From the NCBI GenBank assembly GCA_028692035.1, contig JAQUYD010000020.1, positions 1 through 38,839 on the forward strand: a stretch of DNA of 38,839 bases, read 5' to 3'. Made by a program: the position numbers and the translations under genes. The notes beneath the pieces are model-generated. The model worked only from the letters and a program-made list of their open reading frames with translations. It was not told the origin of the DNA and did not search any database. The stretch is from Oscillospiraceae bacterium (GTDB lineage Bacteria; Bacillota; Clostridia; Oscillospirales; Ruminococcaceae). Numbering within the stretch: the stretch's first letter is position 1; each line of letters opens with the position of its first letter. Positions 32,674 through 38,839 of the stretch are shown here, piece by piece.

Positions 32674-33750
32674 ATGGACAACCAACTGTCATTGAAAATG
32701 ATCGAAGATCTTTCCAACGCCTACGGCGCCTCCGGATTTGAAGACGAGGTGCTGCTGGTAGGCCGCAAATACGGCGAAGGTCTGGCCCGGATTGAGGAAA
32801 ATTGCATTCGCGACCTGTTTTTCTACCGCAACGAAAATACCGGCGATCAGCCCGTTATCCTGTTGGACGGCCACAGCGACGAGGTCGGCTTTATGATCCA
32901 GGCGATCAAACCCAACGGCACCCTGCAGTTTATCCCCTTAGGCGGATGGGTGGAAAACACCGTTCCCGCCCACAAAGTCAAGGTCCGCAACGCCGAGGGA
33001 AACTATATTTCCGGTATTGTGGCCAGCAAACCCCCGCACTTTATGAGCGCCGAGGAAAAAGGCAAGAATCTGCCCATTTCCGCTATGGTCATCGATGTTG
33101 GCGCCACCAGCGCTGAAGAGGTGGTCAACGATTTTAAAATCCGCGTCGGCGCGCCGGTTGTACCGGACGTGACCATGGAATACAACGAGCAGAACGGCGT
33201 TATGCTGGGCAAGGCGTTTGACTGCCGCCTGGGTTGCGCCTGCGTCGTCGAAACACTCAAGGAATTAAAGGGACAGGATCTTGACGTAGATGTAGTAGGC
33301 GTGTTCAGTACCCAGGAGGAAGTCGGTACCCGCGGTGCACAGGTGGCCGCTCAGACGGTAAAACCGGATATCGCTATCGTGTTTGAAGGTTCCCCCGCAG
33401 ACGATACCTTTACTCCTGATTACCTGATCCAGACAGCACTGGGCCGTGGCCCAATGCTGCGGCATATCGACGCCAAGATGATCACCAACCCCCGTTTTAT
33501 CCGCTATGCCATCGATCTGGGCCGGGAACTGGGCATCCCTGTGCAGGAAGCGGTCCGCACCGGCGGCTCCACCAACGGCGCGCCGATCCACCTGTCTAAT
33601 ATGGGCGTTCCAGTCATCGTAATCGGCCTGCCGGTGCGCTATATCCACACCCACCATTGCTACGCCTCCTTCTGCGACTTTCAAAACAGCGTCAAACTGG
33701 CAGTGGAGATCATCAAGCGCCTAAATGCCAATATCATCAAAGGCTTCTAA
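32674..33750 (+). CDS. M42-family glutamyl/leucyl-type aminopeptidase
   Basis: A 358-residue cytosolic metallo-aminopeptidase, usually a large oligomer with a dinuclear metal centre. Landmarks: DGHSDEVGFMI with the first ligand His near 67, KAFDCRLGC where the bridging Asp is expected, the catalytic STQEEVGTRGA near 213, FEGSPADD and RYIHTHHCYAS at the C-terminal ligand. The usual AxDDR is here FDCR. Length matches the family. It may act with the dipeptidase at the right edge in peptide use. Confidence 0.93.
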   Translation: MDNQLSLKMIEDLSNAYGASGFEDEVLLVGRKYGEGLARIEENCIRDLFFYRNENTGDQPVILLDGHSDEVGFMIQAIKPNGTLQFIPLGGWVENTVPAHKVKVRNAEGNYISGIVASKPPHFMSAEEKGKNLPISAMVIDVGATSAEEVVNDFKIRVGAPVVPDVTMEYNEQNGVMLGKAFDCRLGCACVVETLKELKGQDLDVDVVGVFSTQEEVGTRGAQVAAQTVKPDIAIVFEGSPADDTFTPDYLIQTALGRGPMLRHIDAKMITNPRFIRYAIDLGRELGIPVQEAVRTGGSTNGAPIHLSNMGVPVIVIGLPVRYIHTHHCYASFCDFQNSVKLAVEIIKRLNANIIKGF

Positions 33751-33828
33751 TCCATGAAAAGAGGGTCGCGGCGAGACCACCTTTTCACACCGATACCAAT
33801 CATCTGCCAGATAGAAGGAGAGATTTTT

Positions 33829-34833
33829 TTGCTGAAAGAGAACCTTTTTCTCAAACAGGAGCTGCGCTTTCACGATGGGAAATTCCGCATTATCTTGTTT
33901 TCCGACACCCAGGACGGAACCCACTACGATCCGCGTACCCCCGCCGCCATCAACGCCATGGTGGAGCGGGAAAAACCCGATCTGGTTTTGTTTGACGGGG
34001 ACAATGTGAACCGGTGCGGTACCCCAGAAGAATTTTGCGCCACCCTCTCGGCTTTTGTGGAACCGCTGGAAAAAAGGGGGATCCCCTGGGCCCATGTCTT
34101 TGGTAACCACGACGAGGAGCGCAACCCTCTGACCAAACAAGAACAGCAGGCAATCTATGAAAAGTTCCCGCACTGCATCAGCAAAAGCGCCGCAGGCATC
34201 CATGGGGTGGGAAACCATGTGCTGCCCGTGAAAGCCTCCCGTGGGGATCGGATCGCCTTTGCCGTTTGGGGGCTGGACTCCAACCAGTACATCCGGGAGC
34301 TGGGCGACGAAATCGGCTACCCCGGCCTAGAGCAGGACATCCGCCTGCCGGAGCCGCTGGTGCGCAACTGTGAATACGATATCATCCGCTTCGACCAGAT
34401 CATGTGGTACTACAACAGCTCTTTGGAGCTAGAGCGGCACAACGGCGGCAGGATCCCGGCGATTATGTATTTTCACACCTGCCTGGAAGAATTTATGGCC
34501 ATCACCAAAAACCCGGTATTCACCTGCATGACCGGAGAGCACAACGAGCCTATCTGCCCCGGGCCCGTCAACAGCGGCATGTTCGCCGCTTTGCTCCAGC
34601 GCGGCGACGTCAAAGGCGTGTTTTGCGGCCATGACCACATCAACACCTATGAGGGCACCTATTGCGGTATCCGTTTGTCCTTTGTGGACTGCATCGGGTT
34701 CGGGACCTACGGCCTCGGCGGCAGCGACGCGGAAAACAACCGCCTTCGCGGCGCGCGGATGCTAGACATCGACGAAGCAAACCCGGATGCGTTCACCTCC
34801 ACCCTTCTCTTAGCCAGCGATTATCTTAAATAA
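33829..34833 (+). CDS. Calcineurin-like metallophosphoesterase
   Basis: A 334-residue phosphoesterase. The start is TTG 33829 with AAGGAG at 33815-33820; the ATG at 33754, directly after the preceding stop, lacks a ribosome binding site. Metal motifs are in order: FSDTQDG, VLFDGDNV, FGNHDEE, YFHTC and GVFCGHDHINTYEG. This resembles purple acid phosphatase-like (Dcr2/Siw14-type) bacterial enzymes. No signal peptide, so it is probably cytosolic. Natural substrate unknown. It lies 78 bases after the M42 gene without a terminator between, so co-transcription is likely. Confidence 0.9.
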   Translation: MLKENLFLKQELRFHDGKFRIILFSDTQDGTHYDPRTPAAINAMVEREKPDLVLFDGDNVNRCGTPEEFCATLSAFVEPLEKRGIPWAHVFGNHDEERNPLTKQEQQAIYEKFPHCISKSAAGIHGVGNHVLPVKASRGDRIAFAVWGLDSNQYIRELGDEIGYPGLEQDIRLPEPLVRNCEYDIIRFDQIMWYYNSSLELERHNGGRIPAIMYFHTCLEEFMAITKNPVFTCMTGEHNEPICPGPVNSGMFAALLQRGDVKGVFCGHDHINTYEGTYCGIRLSFVDCIGFGTYGLGGSDAENNRLRGARMLDIDEANPDAFTSTLLLASDYLK

Positions 34834-34909
34834 TCGCCATTTCCGATTTGTATATTAAGACCCATTTTATACTTATTTTGATACTTGATTAACCGCAAAG
34901 GGGATTTGT

Positions 34910-35989
34910 ATGGATGATATCGAAGCTTATTCTGTAAATCTGGCGCCGACCACCCGCCTATTGGTGGATTGGTACCGCGCCGGACACCGGGATCTTCCTT
35001 GGCGAAAAGATCCGTCCCCCTACCGGGTCTGGATCTCGGAGATCATGCTCCAACAGACCCGTGTCCAGGCGGCAATCCCCTACTACCACCGGTTTTTGTC
35101 CCTATTTCCGGACGTGCATACACTGGCCGCTGCGCCGGAGGATCTGCTGCTCAAAGCTTGGGAAGGGCTGGGCTACTATTCCCGCGCCCGCAACCTGCAA
35201 AAAGCCGCCCGGCAGATCTGCGAAAATCTCAGCGGCCGTTTTCCCGATACCTACGACGGCTGGCTGGCGCTGCCTGGCGTAGGCCCTTACACCGCAGGGG
35301 CGGTCTGCTCCATCGCCTTTTCCCAGCCGGTTCCCGCTGTAGATGGCAACGTACTGCGGGTTTTTTCCCGGTTGATGGCTTTGGAGGAAGACATTTCCGC
35401 CCCGGCAGTGAAAAAAAAGATGACCCGGCTGGTTGCCTCCCTCCTTCCGCCAGATGCCTCGGGAGACTATAATCAAGCGCTGATGGAGCTTGGTGCTACC
35501 CTCTGCCCGCCCAATGGAGCGCCGGTGTGCAAGGAATGTCCCGTTTCGGCCCACTGCCGCGCCTTTCAGGACGAAAATCAGTTGCTTTTCCCCTTGAAAA
35601 GCGCCAAAAAGCCTCGAAAGATTCTGCCAATGACCGTTTTTCTATTGGAAAACCAAGGCCGATGGGCGTTGTTGCAACGCCCGGCCAAAGGATTGCTGGC
35701 AAACCTTTGGGAGTTTCCCAACACAGATGGGCACCTCAGCGCCAGAGAAATGTCCAGCTATTTGGAACAATGGATCCGCCCAGCCGGATCGCCGCTGTTT
35801 CTTGGAAACGCAGTGCATATTTTTACCCATCTGGAGTGGCATATGTCCGGCTGGCGCATCCCGGTGGAAGAGATTCTCCCCGGCTGCCCTTTTACCTGGG
35901 CCGAGCCGGAGGAAATCAAACACTTGTATGCCATCCCTTCTGCCTTTTCTTCCTTTTTGCCCGTTTGTTTTATAAAAAATACCCTATAA
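34910..35989 (+). CDS. mutY: A/G-specific adenine DNA glycosylase
   Basis: A 359-residue base-excision repair enzyme that removes adenine opposite 8-oxoguanine. The catalytic Glu lies in SEIMLQQTRV, the helix-hairpin-helix is LPGVGPYTAGAV, and the catalytic Asp is in PAVDGNVLRVFSR. The 4Fe-4S cluster motif is C-x7-C-x2-C-x5-C (CPPNGAPVCKECPVSAHC), one residue longer in the first loop than the E. coli enzyme. The C-terminal NUDIX-like domain (TVFLLENQGRWALLQRP) recognises 8-oxoG. AAAGGGG precedes the ATG. Confidence 0.96.
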   Translation: MDDIEAYSVNLAPTTRLLVDWYRAGHRDLPWRKDPSPYRVWISEIMLQQTRVQAAIPYYHRFLSLFPDVHTLAAAPEDLLLKAWEGLGYYSRARNLQKAARQICENLSGRFPDTYDGWLALPGVGPYTAGAVCSIAFSQPVPAVDGNVLRVFSRLMALEEDISAPAVKKKMTRLVASLLPPDASGDYNQALMELGATLCPPNGAPVCKECPVSAHCRAFQDENQLLFPLKSAKKPRKILPMTVFLLENQGRWALLQRPAKGLLANLWEFPNTDGHLSAREMSSYLEQWIRPAGSPLFLGNAVHIFTHLEWHMSGWRIPVEEILPGCPFTWAEPEEIKHLYAIPSAFSSFLPVCFIKNTL

Positions 35990-36064
35990 TTTCTTTTTCT
36001 TTTCTTGTAATTTTAGTTGTTTATCCAAAAATAGATCTTTAACACGTTATAATACAACTTATTG

Positions 36065-36093
36065 TTGACAACCCCTCTCCCATCCGTTAAAAT
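36065..36093 (+). promoter_or_regulatory. Strong sigma-A promoter of the SIS genes
   Basis: TTGACA (36065-36070), 17-base spacer, TAAAAT (36088-36093). A second TATAAT at 36048-36053 lacks a matching -35. The ~94-base leader contains a GCCGGAA/TTCCGGC hairpin (36138-36156) before the ribosome binding site AGGAGG. Confidence 0.85.
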
Positions 36094-36186
36094 GAAATTG
36101 TTCGAGGGCGTAACAAACGCACTCATACACAACAAGCGCCGGAATTTCTTTCCGGCAGGCCAACATTTTATTTTAGGAGGATTATC

Positions 36187-37173
36187 ATGTTAAAGTACGA
36201 TCCTGCGAAAATGGTAGAGCGCTTTAAAGGCTGCCTCGCCAACAAAAAAGAAATCATTGAAATCGCTGACAAAGTAAGCCAGGAAGGCTTCTCCAACATT
36301 TTCTTCATCGGCGTTGGCGGCACCATCACCTATGCTTGGTCGATCCAGGAAATCCTGAAACCCTTGACTACTCTGGAGTATTACGCAGAGCATGCTGCTG
36401 ATTTCAACACCTTGGGCAGCAAAAAATTCACCAAAGATTCTCTGATCGTTGTCAGCTCCTCTACTGGCGATACCAAAGAGGTTGTTGAGGCTGTTGACAA
36501 AGCGAAAGCCATTGGCGCCCGCGTTGTTGGCTTTGTAGACACCCCCGGAACTCCTTTGGCTGAAAAAGCTGACTACTATATCCCCGGCGGCAGCTACTAC
36601 CGCTACTATACCTTCTTCCTGCGTCTGGTACATAACAACGGCGAATATCCTGAATTCGACGAAATGTACGCAAACCTGGAGAAACTGCCTGAGCTGATGC
36701 CTACCGTTGCAGAAGCTGCTGAGAAAGACGCTGAGGAATTCGCAAGAATCCATCGTGACGACGCGATCCAGTATCTGATCGGATCCGGTAATATGTGGGG
36801 CCCGACCTATTCTTACGCGATGTGCATCATGGAAGAGATGCAGTGGATGCGGACCAAGTCTGTAACCGCCGGCGACTTCTTCCACGGCACTTTGGAAGTA
36901 ATCGGTCGTGACGACAGCGTCATCCTGTTCTACGGCGAAGATGCTACCCGTCCCCAGATGGAGCGCGCTGAGAAATTCCTGCACACCATCTGCAAAAACG
37001 TAACCGTATTTGATACCGCGAAATACGAGCTGCCCGGCATTGACAAGAAATTCCGCGGCCTGTTCTCTCCGATCGTTCTGGGCGGTATCACCGGCAGAAT
37101 CGGCGTATATCTGGAAGAGTACGGCAAACATCCGATGCCGATCAGAAGATACTACAGAAAACTGGATTATTAA
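36187..37173 (+). CDS. SIS-domain fructosamine deglycase-like protein (FrlB type), copy 1
   Basis: A 328-residue two-SIS-domain protein, the typical length of FrlB (fructoselysine-6-phosphate deglycase). Sugar-phosphate-binding motifs are FFIGVGGTITYAWS near 40 and VVSSSTGDTKEVVE near 87; the C-terminal domain has SGNMWGPTYSYAMCIMEEMQ and FFHGTLEVIGRDD with a candidate catalytic Glu/His. Such enzymes split phosphorylated Amadori products into glucose-6-phosphate and an amine. No kinase or transporter of an frl/gfr operon is in view, so the substrate is unknown. It has a strong promoter and AGGAGG, suggesting high expression. Confidence 0.85.
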   Translation: MLKYDPAKMVERFKGCLANKKEIIEIADKVSQEGFSNIFFIGVGGTITYAWSIQEILKPLTTLEYYAEHAADFNTLGSKKFTKDSLIVVSSSTGDTKEVVEAVDKAKAIGARVVGFVDTPGTPLAEKADYYIPGGSYYRYYTFFLRLVHNNGEYPEFDEMYANLEKLPELMPTVAEAAEKDAEEFARIHRDDAIQYLIGSGNMWGPTYSYAMCIMEEMQWMRTKSVTAGDFFHGTLEVIGRDDSVILFYGEDATRPQMERAEKFLHTICKNVTVFDTAKYELPGIDKKFRGLFSPIVLGGITGRIGVYLEEYGKHPMPIRRYYRKLDY

Positions 37174-37204
37174 TCTTTGTTCTGCATTTCCAACGGGTAA
37201 ACGA

Positions 37205-37238
37205 AAAAAAGGCGCCGGTAATCTACGGCGCCTTTTTT
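37205..37238 (+). terminator. Terminator between the two SIS genes
   Basis: GGCGCCG (37211-37217) pairs with CGGCGCC (37226-37232) with an A run before and six T residues after. Expression of the second copy therefore depends on readthrough or its own promoter, and none is obvious in the short gap. Confidence 0.92.
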
Positions 37239-37269
37239 ACAGAACAAATCAGCTTAAAGGAGGATTTTT

Positions 37270-38265
37270 ATGCCTACTCTGTTAAATTATGAGCCTGAAA
37301 AGTCTATCGAATGGAACAAAAAGGCCATGTCCAAAAAGGACGATGTTGTTGCTATTGTTGACAAAATCTGTGCCGACGGCTTTTCCAATATCTTTTTCGT
37401 TGGCGTCGGCGGTACGCTGACCCAGGCTTGGAGCTACGAGGCTACCTTAAAGCCCATCGCCTCCTTCCCCTTTTACGTTGAGCACGCTGCCGATTTTAAT
37501 ACCGAGGGCAACAAAAAGTTCAACAAGGATTCTGTCCTGATCGTTACCTCCGCCACCGGCAATACCAAAGAAGTGGTAGAGACCGTTGAAACCGCCAAGA
37601 AGATCGGCGCCCGTGTGATCTCCGTTGTTGAGGTTCCCGGCACCCCTCTGGCCGACAGCGCGGACTACTTCATCGAAGGATACGGCGACCTGGTATTCTA
37701 TTTGATGCTGTTGCGCTTTGCTTTCAACAAAGGCGATTATCCAGAATACGACGAGATGGTGAAAAACCTGAACAATCTGGTGGACGTCCTGCCTTATGCT
37801 GAGAAACAGGCGGACGAATACTGCGAGGCTTATGCCAAAGCCCACCGGGACGACGCCATCCAGTACCTGATCGGCTCTGGCAACCTATGGGGCCCGACCT
37901 ATTCCTACGCCATGTGCATCATGGAAGAAATGCAGTGGATGCGGACCAAATCCGTAACTGCTGGCGACTTCTTCCACGGCACTTTGGAAGTCATTGGCCG
38001 AGACGACACTGTCCTGCTGTTCTTTGGCGAGGATGAGACCCGTCCGCAGATGGAGCGCGCTGAGAAATTCCTGCACACCATCTGTGCCAACGTTTATAAA
38101 TTTGACACAGCCGACCTGCCTTTGCCTAATGTGGATCCTAAATTCCGTGGCATCTTCTCTCCGCTGGTCATGAACTGCTTTACCCACAGAATCATGCCCT
38201 ATCAGGAAGAATACGGCAAACATCCGCTTAAAATCCGCAGATATTACCGTCAGCTGTCCTATTAA
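37270..38265 (+). CDS. SIS-domain fructosamine deglycase-like protein (FrlB type), copy 2
   Basis: A 331-residue tandem paralogue of the preceding gene, with AAAGGAGG before the ATG. It shares FFVGVGGTLTQAWS and VTSATGNTKEVVE in the first SIS domain at moderate identity, but the central part of the second domain (HRDDAIQ... to ...HTIC, 81 residues) differs at only five positions. Tandem deglycases are known in the Salmonella gfr operon (GfrE, GfrF), where the two act on different glycated substrates. A similar division of labour, or a hetero-oligomer, is possible. A terminator follows. Confidence 0.85.
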   Translation: MPTLLNYEPEKSIEWNKKAMSKKDDVVAIVDKICADGFSNIFFVGVGGTLTQAWSYEATLKPIASFPFYVEHAADFNTEGNKKFNKDSVLIVTSATGNTKEVVETVETAKKIGARVISVVEVPGTPLADSADYFIEGYGDLVFYLMLLRFAFNKGDYPEYDEMVKNLNNLVDVLPYAEKQADEYCEAYAKAHRDDAIQYLIGSGNLWGPTYSYAMCIMEEMQWMRTKSVTAGDFFHGTLEVIGRDDTVLLFFGEDETRPQMERAEKFLHTICANVYKFDTADLPLPNVDPKFRGIFSPLVMNCFTHRIMPYQEEYGKHPLKIRRYYRQLSY

Positions 38266-38274
38266 GCCGATCTG

Positions 38275-38311
38275 GAAGGTCCTGCCCCTTTTGGGGGCGG
38301 GACCTTCTTTT
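38275..38311 (+). terminator. Terminator after the second SIS gene
   Basis: A long GC stem GAAGGTCC-GCCCC / GGGGC-GGGACCTTC (38275-38307) is followed by TTTTC. Confidence 0.88.
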
Positions 38312-38355
38312 CTTTGCTTTTTTCTGTCAATATTTTGCAGTCCCCGGCAAAACCA

Positions 38356-38384
38356 TTGACGGTACTGGCGGAATATGGTATTCT
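38356..38384 (+). promoter_or_regulatory. Promoter of the M20 dipeptidase gene
   Basis: TTGACG (38356-38361), a 17-base spacer and TATTCT (38379-38384). The leader to the ATG is about 70 bases. Confidence 0.75.
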
Positions 38385-38460
38385 TTTTATAACGACATAG
38401 GACATCTTTTATCTTATGCCTGGGGGAAACGCCCGATCTTGGAAAGGATGAATGTAGAGC

Positions 38461-38839
38461 ATGGATTGGAAAAAATTGTGTGCCAACGTTGCCCAATGGG
38501 CCGAAACGCACCAAGATGAATTTGTCAAGGATGTGTCGGATGCCTGCCGCATCCGCAGCACCAGCTACTATAATCCGGACAGCGCCAACGCCCCCTTTGG
38601 GCCGGCCTGCCGCGACATGCTGGACAAAGCGCTGGAAATGTCCAAAGCCTACGGCTTTGAAACCCGCAACTATGCCAATTACTGCGGCAGCGCCGTGTAT
38701 GGCAACAATCCGGACAACGACTCCATCGGCATTGTGGCCCACATGGACATCGTCCCGGAACACTTCTGTGGCATGGACACGGCGGGCGGCACCGGCGGCT
38801 GGACCCACGACCCGTTTGATCCCATCCTGTCTGCGGATG
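38461..38839 (+). CDS. M20-family dipeptidase, PepV/Sapep-like (partial)
   Basis: The frame is open from ATG 38461 to the window end (126 codons). AAAGGA lies about 12 bases upstream. The sequence MDWKKLCANVAQWAETHQDE is followed by the first metal motif GIVAHMDIVPE (HxD) and WTHDPFDPIL, as in PepV-type Zn dipeptidases of about 440-470 residues. The rest is outside the window. It would hydrolyse dipeptides in the cytosol, fitting the M42 peptidase and glycated amino-acid enzymes nearby. Confidence 0.85.
   Translation, partial: MDWKKLCANVAQWAETHQDEFVKDVSDACRIRSTSYYNPDSANAPFGPACRDMLDKALEMSKAYGFETRNYANYCGSAVYGNNPDNDSIGIVAHMDIVPEHFCGMDTAGGTGGWTHDPFDPILSAD

Noticed and set aside
36187-38265. Assembly duplication of the SIS gene
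   Set aside because: Many synonymous and N-terminal differences and different intergenic sequence show two genuine genes.

Overview
The window looks like a chromosomal segment of a moderately GC-rich, spore-forming gut Clostridia (Oscillospiraceae-type). The evidence is the cotJABC spore-coat operon, Firmicutes-style ribosome binding sites with frequent TTG/GTG starts, compact operons ending in strong hairpin-plus-T terminators, and amino-acid/fructosamine catabolism genes. No tRNA, rRNA, CRISPR array or insertion sequence was recognised.

Bases 1-8500 form an accessory surface locus. It opens with a scar: the start of a mobile-element gene (LPD28-like) is joined to a 5'-truncated sensor histidine kinase. 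Then come a response regulator with a SARP-like output domain, a degenerate pseudo-receiver, a GLUG-repeat membrane protein, two secreted proteins sharing a C-terminal domain (one a 1032-residue glycine-rich, B-repeat protein) and a second small membrane-anchored protein. The two anchored proteins share an extracellular domain, so the order is anchor, secreted, secreted, anchor behind a regulatory module. I do not recognise this as a described system.

Bases 8769-10579 hold a YeiH-type transporter, a Cys-rich small protein and an ImmA/IrrE-type metallopeptidase. From 22801 down to 10832 (minus strand) runs a compact virus-like operon: Zn-ribbon-like protein, small and large terminase, portal, GP20-type scaffold, major capsid, connectors, a tail terminator/tube-like protein, an overlooked 49-residue ORF, an FN3-rich protein, a baseplate-hub-like protein and two fibre/receptor-binding proteins. 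No integrase, replication, tape-measure or lysis gene is seen, yet almost every frame is open. An XRE repressor with a LexA-like palindrome upstream lies at one end and the ImmA-like protease beyond the other. This suggests a domesticated particle (gene-transfer-agent-like), a satellite or a streamlined prophage. One connector gene shows a probable frameshift or non-canonical start.

From 23854 onward the region is ordinary core genome: argS, a CLC anion channel/antiporter, a heterodimeric ABC exporter, cotJABC (minus strand), an M42 aminopeptidase, a metallophosphoesterase, mutY, two tandem SIS-domain fructosamine-deglycase-like genes and the start of an M20/PepV-like dipeptidase cut by the window end. 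The SIS pair with neighbouring peptidases suggests use of glycated amino acids or peptides.
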